A stretch of DNA of 15,225 bases from CAMYLY01 sp039587215 (GCA_039587215.1 JBDHIW010000037.1:1-15225), one strand, 5' to 3'. Shown: positions 1-6,826, counted from the stretch's first letter. The notes: generated by a model not told the origin, from the letters alone. Translations and numbers: made by a program.

Positions 1-95
1 ACGACGATGGCGTTCGACTGGGCGACGGCCGCAGGCGCCGCGGCGAGTGTCAGCGCGAGGGCGAGCAGACCGCTCCGACAAGAGAATGCGTGCAT
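1..95 (-). CDS. N-terminus of an exported protein, cut by the window edge
   Basis: Only the first 31 codons are visible, read leftwards from an ATG at 93-95 to the window edge. They encode a typical Sec signal peptide: MHAFSCRSG, then a Leu/Ala-rich hydrophobic core, then a likely signal peptidase I site after AAVA (residues 22-25), with the mature protein starting QSNAIV. A GAGG lies 4 nt upstream of the ATG. The product is therefore probably periplasmic, outer-membrane or secreted. A Cys at residue 6 precedes the hydrophobic core, so it is not a lipobox. The gene lies downstream of sodA on the same strand, but a hairpin in the 109-nt gap probably separates the two transcripts. The function cannot be determined from what is visible. 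Confidence 0.7.
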   Translation of the reverse strand, partial: MHAFSCRSGLLALALTLAAAPAAVAQSNAIV

Positions 96-145
96 AGCGC
101 CTCGAAGATAACCGCTCCTCAGGGTGGCCCCCAACCCGGAACGCC

Positions 146-181
146 GAACGGGCGACCGTGCGGATTCACGGGCGCCCGTTC
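146..181 (-). terminator. Hairpin downstream of sodA, probable terminator without U-tract
   Basis: GAACGGGCG (146-154) pairs with CGCCCGTTC (173-181). Inside, CCGTG (156-160) pairs with CACGG (167-171) after one mismatch, closing a 6-nt loop. It begins 24 nt beyond the sodA stop codon. No T-run follows on either strand, so termination would depend on stem stability, or the hairpin may act as a 3' end stabiliser. Confidence 0.6.
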
Positions 182-204
182 GACTCGTGCTGCGCGCTCG
201 AGTG

Positions 205-813
205 TCAGCCGGCGTCCGCATACCGCCGGGCCACCTCGCTCCAGTTCACCGCATTCCACCAGGCCGCGACGTAGTCCGGTCGACGGTTCTGATAGTGCAG
301 GTAATAGGCGTGCTCCCACACGTCGAGGCCGAGGATCGGCGTCATGCCGTCCATCAGTGGGCTGTCCTGATTCGCAGTGCTGAGCACCGTGAGACCGCCG
401 TCGGCGACCGCAAGCCACGCCCAGCCGCTTCCGAACCGGGTCGCGGCCGCGTTCGCGAACTCCGCCTGGAAGGCACCGAAGTCACCGAACGCCCCGGCGA
501 TGGCCTCCGCGAGGTCGCCGCCCGGCTCCCCGCCGCCGTCGGGTGACATGACTGTCCAGAACAGCGTGTGGTTGGCGTGCCCGCCGCCGTTGTTGCGCAC
601 GGCACCGCGAATGGCCTCGGGGACAGCCGACAGATCGCCGATGAGCGCTTCGACGCTCAGGGCCTGCAGGTCCGGCGAGCTTTCGAGGGCCGCGTTCAGC
701 TTGGCGACATAGCCCGCGTGGTGCTTGCCATGGTGGATTTCCATCGTCCGCGCATCGATATGCGGCTCCAGCGCGGCGTAGTCGTACGGTAGGTTGGGCA
801 GTTCGTGCGCCAT
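205..813 (-). CDS. sodA: Superoxide dismutase, Mn-type (Fe/Mn family)
   Basis: Converts superoxide to hydrogen peroxide and oxygen. The 202-residue protein has normal length for the family and no signal peptide, so it is cytoplasmic. The N-terminal helical domain carries the signature HHGKHHAGY with metal ligand His27. GGGHANHTLFW supplies His82, and DVWEHAYYLHY supplies Asp164 and His168. Gln149 in the STANQDSPLM stretch is the position characteristic of manganese enzymes, so Mn is favoured over Fe, though cambialistic use cannot be excluded. The start is the ATG at 811-813, with a GGAGGAG site 7 nt upstream. A longer in-frame start at 912 would add 33 residues unlike any SOD and would run into the peroxiredoxin leader. 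The gene is divergent from the peroxiredoxin gene, which could remove peroxide formed by this enzyme. Confidence 0.96.
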   Translation of the reverse strand: MAHELPNLPYDYAALEPHIDARTMEIHHGKHHAGYVAKLNAALESSPDLQALSVEALIGDLSAVPEAIRGAVRNNGGGHANHTLFWTVMSPDGGGEPGGDLAEAIAGAFGDFGAFQAEFANAAATRFGSGWAWLAVADGGLTVLSTANQDSPLMDGMTPILGLDVWEHAYYLHYQNRRPDYVAAWWNAVNWSEVARRYADAG

Positions 814-847
814 CGAGAGGCTCCTCCGCCCGCGGCGGGCGATTAGA

Positions 848-876
848 ATTATCCGTGGTTTGGCCGTAGTAATTAC
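848..876 (-). promoter_or_regulatory. Probable sodA promoter with weak -35
   Basis: On the minus strand GATAAT (848-853) matches the -10 consensus at five of six positions. Transcription would start near 841, giving a leader of about 28 nt containing the sodA ribosome site. The hexamer 17 nt upstream (871-876, GTAATT) matches TTGACA poorly, which suggests help from an activator or an alternative sigma factor. Confidence 0.4.
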
Positions 877-878
877 GG
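864..878. promoter_or_regulatory. Inverted repeat CCGTA-N5-TACGG, possible operator
   Basis: CCGTA (864-868) and TACGG (874-878) are perfect inverted half-sites around a 5-nt AT-rich centre that contributes to the 8-bp palindrome GTAATTAC (869-876). The dyad lies between the divergent sodA and peroxiredoxin genes, at roughly -23 to -37 of the proposed sodA start. It is a plausible shared operator; the regulator is unknown. Confidence 0.35.
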
Positions 879-920
879 TGGAGGGAGCGGCCGACACAAG
901 ACACGCACGCACGGAGAGGC

Positions 921-927
921 GAGGTGG
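921..927 (+). promoter_or_regulatory. Ribosome binding site that favours the ATG start of the peroxiredoxin
   Basis: GAGGTGG ends 5 nt before the ATG at 933. A competing GTG start at 924 lies inside this element and would use the GGAG at 913-916. The ATG reading gives a protein whose cysteines fall at the family-standard positions 45 and 50, so it is preferred. Confidence 0.6.
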
Positions 928-932
928 CGCTC

Positions 933-1394
933 ATGCACTTGCAGGTCGGCGACGAGGCACCCGACTTCACCCTCCCGTCCACTGAGGGTGAAATGCGGTC
1001 GCTGAGGGACCATCGCGGGCGGTACGTCCTGCTGGCATTCTTTCCCGCGGCTTTCACCGACGTCTGTACGGCAGAGATGTGCGAGCTGACCACCGACCGC
1101 AGGCAGTTCGAAGCCGCGGGGGTGGATGTGCTCGGCATTAGCGCCGACGCTATTCCCTCGCTCCTCGAGTTTCGTCGCAAGGAGGGGATCGACATCCCGC
1201 TCCTGAGCGACGCACGGCGTGACGTGATCCGGACGTATGGGGTGCTCGACGAGGTCTTTTATCAAGCGGCGCGGGCGTATCTGCTGGTCGACCCCGAGGG
1301 CCGGGTGCGGTGGGCGCACCAGGAAGAGCACGGCGGGCTGCGGCGATCGCGCGAGGAATTGCTGGCCCTGCTCGATACGGCGACCGGATTGTGA
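933..1394 (+). CDS. Peroxiredoxin, Bcp/PrxQ type with C-x4-C motif
   Basis: Thiol peroxidase that reduces hydrogen peroxide and organic hydroperoxides in the cytoplasm, recycled by thioredoxin or a similar donor. The 153-residue protein opens with the VGDEAPDFTLPSTEG segment of the AhpC/TSA fold. The active-site loop PAAFTDVCTAEMC places the peroxidatic Cys at 45 and a second Cys at 50, the spacing of E. coli Bcp, where the pair forms an intramolecular disulfide. Pro38 and Thr42 of the PxxxTxxC motif are present. The C-terminal half contains IPLLSD and LLVDPEGRVRW, as in the family. A GTG start at 924 would add only three residues. The gene is divergent from sodA, suggesting shared oxidative-stress control, and is followed on the same strand by the two-component genes after 49 nt. 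An AhpE-like subgroup is the main alternative. Confidence 0.9.
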   Translation: MHLQVGDEAPDFTLPSTEGEMRSLRDHRGRYVLLAFFPAAFTDVCTAEMCELTTDRRQFEAAGVDVLGISADAIPSLLEFRRKEGIDIPLLSDARRDVIRTYGVLDEVFYQAARAYLLVDPEGRVRWAHQEEHGGLRRSREELLALLDTATGL

Positions 1395-1407
1395 CCGCGC
1401 CGTGTGG

Positions 1408-1436
1408 TTGTGGCCCCCGTCGCGGGTTCCTACGTT
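1408..1436 (+). promoter_or_regulatory. Candidate promoter for the two-component operon, possibly leaderless
   Basis: TTGTGG (1408-1413) and TACGTT (1431-1436) are 17 nt apart. Each matches consensus at only three positions, but these include the TTG and the TA...T positions. Transcription would start within about a nucleotide of the kinase ATG at 1444. No Shine-Dalgarno sequence precedes that ATG, which fits a leaderless mRNA. Confidence 0.35.
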
Positions 1437-1443
1437 CTAGCGC

Positions 1444-3030
1444 ATGACGTCTCCCGAAGGCACCGCAGCCCCGCCTCCCCCGCTCGAAGCGCAGGGACTC
1501 CGGGTCATTGCCGATGTCACCGGGTTTTTGGCGGCGGATCTCGGTACCGAAGAGCTGCTCCTCCGCGTTTCAAGGTCCCTCGCTCGGGGATTGGGCGCCG
1601 AGGCGTGCCGGATCTGGGTGCGGGCGGCGGACGGACTCGACTTCCGGGCGGTGGTCGCTGAGACCGATGAGGATCCCGCGCACCGTTCGGCCGACGAGAT
1701 TCGTGAGACGAGCAATCTGGGGACCGACGTCCGCGACGGCCGCTTGCACTGCTGGTTCCCGCTCGTGCACGACGGCGAGCTGCTTGGCCAGCTCGAGATG
1801 GCGTTTGCGGCCGACGCGGTACCCGATCCCCACGACCGCGTCGCGCAGATCGTCGCCAACATTCTGTCGCCGCTCCTCGGCGCGCTCGAACTCTCGGAGG
1901 ATCTGGCCAGCGAGGTGGCGCTGCGGACCCGTGAGATCGAGTCCCAGCGGCTGTTCACTGCGAAGATCATCGATTCACTGCCCGTCGGACTCTACGTGAT
2001 CGATCGGGAGTACCACATTCAGGCGTGGAACCGCAAGCGGGAGACGGGCACGCAGGGCGTCGTCCGGGACGAAGCGATCGGGCGCAACGTGTTCGACGTG
2101 CTGCACCGCCAGCCGCACGTGCTGCTGAAGCGCGAATTCGATCGCGTGTTCGAGACGGGCACGATGGAGGAGATGGAGGTTGTGTCGGAGGCGTCGGGCG
2201 ACCGCCGCTTTTACCGGCTGACCAAGATTCCCATGCGGCTCGACGACGGCCCGGTGAGCCACGTCATCACGATCGGCGAGGATATCACCCAGTGGAAGCA
2301 CGTCCAGCAGCAGGTGGCGCAGACGGAGAAGCTCGCCGCCGTGGGGCAGCTGGCTGCCGGGGTCATGCACGAGATCAACAATCCGCTGGCGACCATCGGA
2401 GCATGCGTCGAAGCGCTTGGGGCGCGAGCCGAAGACCTGACCGAGGCCGAGCGGCAAGGCATCCAGGAGTACCTGCGGATCGTCGAATCGGAGTTGGGGC
2501 GCTGTCACGCCATCGTCGACGGCCTCCTCGACTTCTCACGGCCCAAGGCTCGGGTCAAGCGGCGCGCCAGCATCAACGCGATCGTCGAGGACGCGCTGTT
2601 CTTGATCCGCCACCATGACCGCTACAAGGACATCACGCTGCAGCGGGAGCTCATGGCCGGGCTGCCGTCGATCGACGCCAATACGGAACAGCTGATCCAG
2701 GTGTTCCTGGCGTTGATGCTCAACGCGATCGATGCCATGGAGGGGAAGGGGACCCTCACGGTCCGCACCCAGCGCGACCCGGACCGGCACGACCACGTCT
2801 TGGTCGTCTTCTCCGATACGGGCATCGGTATCGCGGACGACGATCTGCCGAAGATCTTCGAGCCTTTCTTCACGACCAAGCAGCCGGGGCGCGGGACGGG
2901 GCTCGGGCTGTCCATCTGCTACGGGATCGTACAGGAGCATGGTGGCCGCATGACCGTCGAGTCGCAGTTCGGTCACGGTACCGAGTTCTTGGTGCAGCTT
3001 CCGGCACTCGCCGACGGCGCGGACGCATGA
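1444..3030 (+). CDS. Soluble GAF-PAS sensor histidine kinase
   Basis: Autophosphorylating sensor kinase of 528 residues with no signal peptide or membrane segment, so it probably senses a cytoplasmic signal. A GAF domain spans about residues 15-150. A PAS domain with a PAC-like end (ITIGEDITQWK) spans about 165-285. The dimerisation/phosphoacceptor region contains GVMHEINNPLATIG, with the phospho-His near 308. The ATPase domain (about 405-520) shows the N box LNAIDAM, the G1 box SDTGIGI, the F box FEPFF and the G2 box GRGTGLGLSI. The HEINNPL H box resembles NtrB-type kinases rather than those usually paired with OmpR regulators. Its TGA overlaps the regulator's ATG by 4 nt, so the two are translationally coupled. 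No ribosome site precedes the start. The signal is unknown; the adjacent SOD and peroxiredoxin genes make a redox input conceivable. Confidence 0.92.
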   Translation: MTSPEGTAAPPPPLEAQGLRVIADVTGFLAADLGTEELLLRVSRSLARGLGAEACRIWVRAADGLDFRAVVAETDEDPAHRSADEIRETSNLGTDVRDGRLHCWFPLVHDGELLGQLEMAFAADAVPDPHDRVAQIVANILSPLLGALELSEDLASEVALRTREIESQRLFTAKIIDSLPVGLYVIDREYHIQAWNRKRETGTQGVVRDEAIGRNVFDVLHRQPHVLLKREFDRVFETGTMEEMEVVSEASGDRRFYRLTKIPMRLDDGPVSHVITIGEDITQWKHVQQQVAQTEKLAAVGQLAAGVMHEINNPLATIGACVEALGARAEDLTEAERQGIQEYLRIVESELGRCHAIVDGLLDFSRPKARVKRRASINAIVEDALFLIRHHDRYKDITLQRELMAGLPSIDANTEQLIQVFLALMLNAIDAMEGKGTLTVRTQRDPDRHDHVLVVFSDTGIGIADDDLPKIFEPFFTTKQPGRGTGLGLSICYGIVQEHGGRMTVESQFGHGTEFLVQLPALADGADA

Positions 3031-3698
3031 AGATCCTCGTGGTGGAGGACGACCGTACGGTTGGGCAGCATGTGCAGCGGGGGCTCGAAGAGCACCGGTT
3101 CAACGTCGACCTCGTCGACGAAGGCGGCGCGGCGCTCGAGCGGGCCTCGCAGACGGAGTACGACGTCATCGTCCTGGACCTCCGACTTCCCGGCATGACC
3201 GGGATGGAAGTGCTGCGCACCCTGCGCGACCGAGGGCTCGTGACCCCGGTCCTCGTGCTGACCGCGCAGGACGCCGTCGAGTCCAAGGTGGAGGCGCTCC
3301 GCAAGGGCGCCGACGATTACGTCACCAAGCCGTTCGCGTTCGAGGAGTTGCTGGCGCGGGTCGAGGCGCTCAGCCGGCGGCCGCACGCGATCGCGCCGCC
3401 GATTCTCGAGGTGGCGGACCTGCGCATCGACACGGGCCGGCACGAAGTGGCGCGAGCCGGCACGCCCGTGGAACTCACCCCGAAGGAGTACTCCGTCCTG
3501 GAGTACCTGGCGCGGAACGCCGGACGGGTCATGTCGCGGACCCTGATCACGGAGTACGCCTGGGATTACCACTTCGACCCCGGCACGAACATCGTCGACG
3601 TGGTGATCAACCGTCTGCGGAAGAAGATCGATCAGGGGCCGGGGACCAAGCTGATCCATACCGTCCGCGGCGTGGGCTACGTCCTGCGAGACAGCTGA
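3027..3698 (+). CDS. OmpR/PhoB-family response regulator
   Basis: DNA-binding response regulator of 223 residues, normal for the family. The receiver domain (1-115) has the acidic pocket Glu7/Asp8/Asp9, phosphoacceptor Asp51 in VLDLRLPG, Thr79 and Lys101 in VTKPF, so it should be phosphorylatable. The C-terminal winged-helix domain (about 127-221) shows ELTPKEYSVLEYLARN, the NIVDVVINRLRKKID recognition-helix region and the HTVRGVGYVLR ending. It lies between two histidine kinases, overlapping the first by 4 nt and followed by the second after 3 nt, so either or both could phosphorylate it. Regulators of this family bind tandem direct repeats with a period near 11 bp. One such repeat lies upstream of the tonB operon at 5180-5197, making that operon a candidate target. 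Confidence 0.95.
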   Translation: MKILVVEDDRTVGQHVQRGLEEHRFNVDLVDEGGAALERASQTEYDVIVLDLRLPGMTGMEVLRTLRDRGLVTPVLVLTAQDAVESKVEALRKGADDYVTKPFAFEELLARVEALSRRPHAIAPPILEVADLRIDTGRHEVARAGTPVELTPKEYSVLEYLARNAGRVMSRTLITEYAWDYHFDPGTNIVDVVINRLRKKIDQGPGTKLIHTVRGVGYVLRDS

Positions 3699-3701
3699 GC
3701 C

Positions 3702-5174
3702 GTGCAGACGATTCGGGGCCGACTGGCCGTCTGGTATGCGGTGGCGCTCGGTGCCACCCTGGTCGCGTTTGGAGGGATTCTCTATGGCCTCCAGCGGACC
3801 GAGTCGTACCCGGAGCTCGACAGTCGCGTGCAGGTCGAAACCAGTCTGATCGCGGCGATGCTCAGGGAGGCGCGCAGCGCGCGCGGGAGCGTCGTGTGGA
3901 TCGACCCGCAGACCCGTGGACCGGCGCTGTTGCCGGACGTGGCCTCGCTGCTCGAAGGCGTTCCCGGGTACGTGGTGGTGCTCGGGACGTCCGGCACGCT
4001 ATTTCTCTCGGCCGAGGCCAGGGCGATGCCGTTCGCGGACGTGGACCGCCTCATCGGCGCGGTGAGTGAACTCGATGCCGGGGAACGGTTCGGTCTCATC
4101 AATCTGGCTCAGTCGGTCGGGACGGTGCGGTACTTCATCAACGCGCGCATCGATGCGGGACCCGAGATTCGCGCAGTGGCGGCGGCGGCGCCGCTGGGGG
4201 ACCTGCGGCTGGCCCCGGAGCGGCTTCTCAGCGCCATGCTCCTCATCGCGCCCTTGGTCCTCATCGTCTCGTGGCTCGTTGGGGACTTCCTGGTCGGTCG
4301 GACACTGCAGCCGGTCGACGACATCGTCGACGAAGTGAAGGCCATCAGTGACGGTCGCAGCCTCCATCGCCGCCTCGCGTCGTCCACGGTGCACGACGAA
4401 CTGGCACGTCTCACGTCGACGCTGAACCTGATGCTGGGCCGGCTCGAGCGGAGCTTCTCGACCCTGCGGCGCTTCACCGCCGACGCCAGCCATGAACTGA
4501 AGACGCCGCTGACCGTGCTGCGTTCGGGCATCGAGCGAACGATCACCCACCCGGAGATCACTCCGGAAGTGATGGCGACGCTCGAAGAGACCTTGTTCGA
4601 GGTCAATCGGATGACGGAGTTGGTGGACTCGCTGCTGACGCTCGCGCGGGCCGACGAGGGGCGGGCGCCGCTTCATCTGGAGCAGGTGGCGTTGCGCGAT
4701 CTCCTCGCGGAGTTGGAGGAGACCGCCTCGATCCTCGGCGAGCAGGCGGGCGTCGAGGTCCAGGTCGAGACGCCGCGGGGCCCCATCATGCTGGACATGG
4801 ACCGGGGCCGGATCCGGCAGCTCCTCATGAACCTCGTGATGAACGCCATCAAGTACACACCGGCGGGTGGCCGCGTCTCCGTCCGGGCGGGCTGGGACGG
4901 CGACGATGCCGTGGTTCGGGTGAAGGACACCGGGGTCGGGATCGCGGCCGGCGATCTTCCGCACATCTTCGACCGCTTCTGGCGGGCCGACGCGGCCCGC
5001 AGCAGAACGGGAGACCGCCCGGGAACCGGGTTGGGCTTGGCCATCTCCAAATGGACCGTCGAGGCTCATGGCGGGACCATCGACGTGCAGAGCCGCCCGG
5101 CCCGGGGAACGACGTTTACCGTGCGGCTACCGGCCGGTGCGGTGGCCGAGAAAGCCGGTTCTGACGACTCGTAA
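3702..5174 (+). CDS. Membrane-bound HAMP sensor histidine kinase
   Basis: Inner-membrane sensor kinase of 490 residues, of the type usually encoded after OmpR-family regulators (CusS/QseC-like). TM1 is at about 8-29 and a periplasmic sensor region of about 145 residues follows. TM2 is at about 176-196 (LLIAPLVLIVSWLVGDFLVG), then a HAMP linker. The H box FTADASHELKTPLTVL has phospho-His 264, and the ATPase domain contains LLMNLVMNAIKYTP, VKDTGVGI, HIFDRFWRAD and GTGLGLAI. All catalytic motifs look intact. The start is a GTG 3 nt after the regulator's stop; it leaves a short positively charged N-terminus before TM1. The periplasmic region has no cysteine, or cluster of histidines or methionines, that would point to metal sensing. 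The signal is unknown. Confidence 0.93.
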   Translation: MQTIRGRLAVWYAVALGATLVAFGGILYGLQRTESYPELDSRVQVETSLIAAMLREARSARGSVVWIDPQTRGPALLPDVASLLEGVPGYVVVLGTSGTLFLSAEARAMPFADVDRLIGAVSELDAGERFGLINLAQSVGTVRYFINARIDAGPEIRAVAAAAPLGDLRLAPERLLSAMLLIAPLVLIVSWLVGDFLVGRTLQPVDDIVDEVKAISDGRSLHRRLASSTVHDELARLTSTLNLMLGRLERSFSTLRRFTADASHELKTPLTVLRSGIERTITHPEITPEVMATLEETLFEVNRMTELVDSLLTLARADEGRAPLHLEQVALRDLLAELEETASILGEQAGVEVQVETPRGPIMLDMDRGRIRQLLMNLVMNAIKYTPAGGRVSVRAGWDGDDAVVRVKDTGVGIAAGDLPHIFDRFWRADAARSRTGDRPGTGLGLAISKWTVEAHGGTIDVQSRPARGTTFTVRLPAGAVAEKAGSDDS

Positions 5175-5179
5175 CTCGG

Positions 5180-5197
5180 TTGTCATCGTTTTGTAAT
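5180..5197 (+). promoter_or_regulatory. Tandem direct repeat resembling a Pho box
   Basis: TTGTCAT (5180-5186) and TTGTAAT (5191-5197) are 7-bp direct repeats with a 4-nt spacer, an 11-bp period. The E. coli Pho box is two CTGTCAT-like heptamers with a 4-nt spacer; the units here match it at six and five of seven positions. The site is upstream of the tonB promoter and just after the two-component genes, a likely activator position for an OmpR/PhoB-type regulator. Confidence 0.45.
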
Positions 5198-5223
5198 CTT
5201 TATTGAAACCCCCAGTATTTTTT

Positions 5224-5246
5224 TCGGTAGCCAGTCGGTGTACCGA
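5224..5246. promoter_or_regulatory. Inverted repeat TCGGTA-N11-TACCGA over the tonB promoter
   Basis: Perfect 6-bp half-sites at 5224-5229 and 5241-5246, 17 bp centre to centre, overlap the -35 hexamer and the spacer of the proposed tonB promoter. The geometry suits a dimeric repressor. It does not look like a classical Fur box. The regulator is unknown. Confidence 0.3.
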
Positions 5247-5256
5247 TATGTAGAAT
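5228..5256 (+). promoter_or_regulatory. Promoter of the tonB-exbB-exbD-exbD operon
   Basis: TAGCCA (5228-5233) and TAGAAT (5251-5256) are separated by 17 nt and match consensus at four and five of six positions. The predicted start near 5263 leaves a leader of about 30 nt that includes the ribosome site. Confidence 0.55.
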
Positions 5257-5280
5257 ACTCGCGACCACATTCAGCTCGCT

Positions 5281-5288
5281 GAGGAGGT
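5281..5288 (+). promoter_or_regulatory. Strong ribosome binding site fixing the GTG start of tonB
   Basis: GAGGAGGT ends 6 nt before the GTG at 5295. It is near the ideal anti-SD match and supports a GTG initiation codon. Confidence 0.75.
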
Positions 5289-5294
5289 ACCGCC

Positions 5295-6014
5295 GTGTTT
5301 GACGTGTTGGTCGAGTCGGATCGTAAGGGCCGACGCGACGTTTCGGGCACCATCGGAGGGATGCTGACCTCGACGGTGTTCCAGACGGCGTTGATCGCGG
5401 CCGCGGTGTTGGCGACCGGGAAGGTCGCTCAGGAGATCGAAGAGTCCCGCATCGATACCATCGAGCTGGTGCTCGACGAGCCGCAGGAAGAGCCGGAACC
5501 GGAGCCGGAAGAGGCGCCGCCGATCATCACCTCACTCAACCCCCCGCCCAAGGGCTTCCAGGTCCTCACGGCGCCGGTCGATATCCCGACGGAGATTCCG
5601 CCGATCGACCTGGACCAGCGGTTCGACCCCCGCGACTTCAGTGGCGTGGGCGTCGAGGGCGGTGTGTTCCAAGGGGTGGAGGGTGGAACGGGTCCGGTCA
5701 CGGATCTCAGCCAGGTGTTCTCCGAGGCCGTGGTCGACGAGACACCCGAACGGCTGTCCTGTCCCGTCCCGCAGTATCCGCGGATGATGCAACAGGCCAA
5801 CATCGAGGGGAACGTGCTGCTGCAGTTCGTCGTGGAGACGGACGGGCACGTGTCCCGCAGCACGATCGAGGTCCTGAACTCGACGCACCGGGCCTTCGAG
5901 GGGCCGGCGCGCGACATGATTCAAAAGTGTTTGTTCCGTCCGGGACGCGTGCGTGCGAGCGCAGTGCGCGTGCTGGTGCAGATGCCGATCGTCTTCGCCC
6001 TGCAGACTCGCTGA
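5295..6014 (+). CDS. tonB: TonB-family energy transducer
   Basis: Transmits proton-motive-force energy from ExbB-ExbD to outer-membrane TonB-dependent receptors. The 239-residue protein has a charged cytoplasmic N-terminus (FDVLVESDRKGRRD), one membrane anchor at about 21-44, and a short acidic, proline-containing linker (EEPEPEPEEAPP, about 65-76). A Gly/Asp-rich segment follows, then a TonB C-terminal domain at about 155-239 beginning CPVPQYPRMMQQANIEGNV. The linker is much shorter and less proline-rich than the Pro-Glu/Pro-Lys span of E. coli TonB. Two cysteines, 156 and 212, flank the C-terminal domain and could form a disulfide. Initiation is at GTG. It is the first gene of a four-gene operon with exbB and two exbD genes, which supports a true TonB/Exb system. 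Confidence 0.88.
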   Translation: MFDVLVESDRKGRRDVSGTIGGMLTSTVFQTALIAAAVLATGKVAQEIEESRIDTIELVLDEPQEEPEPEPEEAPPIITSLNPPPKGFQVLTAPVDIPTEIPPIDLDQRFDPRDFSGVGVEGGVFQGVEGGTGPVTDLSQVFSEAVVDETPERLSCPVPQYPRMMQQANIEGNVLLQFVVETDGHVSRSTIEVLNSTHRAFEGPARDMIQKCLFRPGRVRASAVRVLVQMPIVFALQTR

Positions 6015-6082
6015 GTCAGCCGGCGGAGGCGTGTGAGACGTACTCGATTTCACGATCACCCCTGTAGGAGGCTCGGTCCACC

Positions 6083-6826
6083 ATGGAAGTCTCACTATTA
6101 GAGCTTTGGCATGCGGCAGGCTGGTTTGCGCGCGGCGTGATCATCACGCTGGGTATCATGTCGCTGATTTCGCTGGGCGTCGGAATCCAGAAGTGGTTCC
6201 GGTTCCGGAAGTCGATGCGGGAAACGGCCAAGTTTGCGCCGGAGTTCGCGCGCTTCCTCCAAGAGGAGCAGCTGGACGCGGCCATCGAGTTGGCCGAGAA
6301 GCAGAAGGTCTCGCACGTGGCCCGGGTGTTGGGTGAGGCCCTTGCCGAGGTCAAGCCGTTGCTGCGCGATCGCGCGACGATCACCAGTGCCGACATCAAC
6401 TCGGCCGAGCGGGCGGTGGAGCGGCAGATGCTGATCCTCCTGTCGGAGCTCAAGCGCGGAACCGGTATCCTGGCGACGGTCGGGTCGACCGCCCCGTTCG
6501 TCGGGCTGCTCGGCACCACGATGGGCATCGTGAATTCGTTCACCGGCATGGCGGAGTCCGGCGGTGGCGGGTTGGCCGCGGTGTCGGCCGGTATCGCCGA
6601 GGCGCTCATCACGACGGCGTTCGGTCTTGGCGTCGCGATCCCGGCGGTATGGTTGTTCAACTACTTCCAGACGAAGGTCGAGAACCTGACGGTCGAGATG
6701 ACCTACACGTCGAAGGAACTCATCGACTTCCTCATCAAGAGCGTCGGGAGTGAGTTCGGCCGCTCGATCTTCACCAAGGAGTTCAAGACGCAGCAGGCTG
6801 CGCAGACCGGTCACGTCAGTAAGTGA
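6083..6826 (+). CDS. exbB: ExbB/TolQ/MotA-family proton channel
   Basis: Inner-membrane component that couples proton flow to TonB. The 247-residue protein has TM1 at about 15-36, a cytoplasmic region of about 90 residues, and two further helices. TM2 lies in GTGILATVGSTAPFVGLLGT (about 127-146) and TM3 in ALITTAFGLGVAIPAVWLF (about 172-192). GLLGTTMGIVNSF and the GIAEALITTAFGLGVAIPA segment are the conserved core of the family. The start ATG has a TAGGAGG site (6065-6071) with an 11-nt spacer, longer than optimal. It lies 68 nt after tonB and 50 nt before the first exbD. TolQ is the main alternative identity; the adjacent tonB argues for ExbB. Confidence 0.9.
   Translation: MEVSLLELWHAAGWFARGVIITLGIMSLISLGVGIQKWFRFRKSMRETAKFAPEFARFLQEEQLDAAIELAEKQKVSHVARVLGEALAEVKPLLRDRATITSADINSAERAVERQMLILLSELKRGTGILATVGSTAPFVGLLGTTMGIVNSFTGMAESGGGGLAAVSAGIAEALITTAFGLGVAIPAVWLFNYFQTKVENLTVEMTYTSKELIDFLIKSVGSEFGRSIFTKEFKTQQAAQTGHVSK

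Noticed and set aside
814..912. A 33-residue N-terminal extension of the superoxide dismutase
   Set aside because: The extension has no SOD similarity, lacks a ribosome site at its start and overlaps the divergent control region. The ATG at 813 has a strong site and gives a standard N-terminus.
5211..5224. A run of seven T residues after the second kinase, considered as a terminator
   Set aside because: No stem precedes it; only a CCCCC run is upstream. It is more likely AT-rich promoter-upstream DNA.
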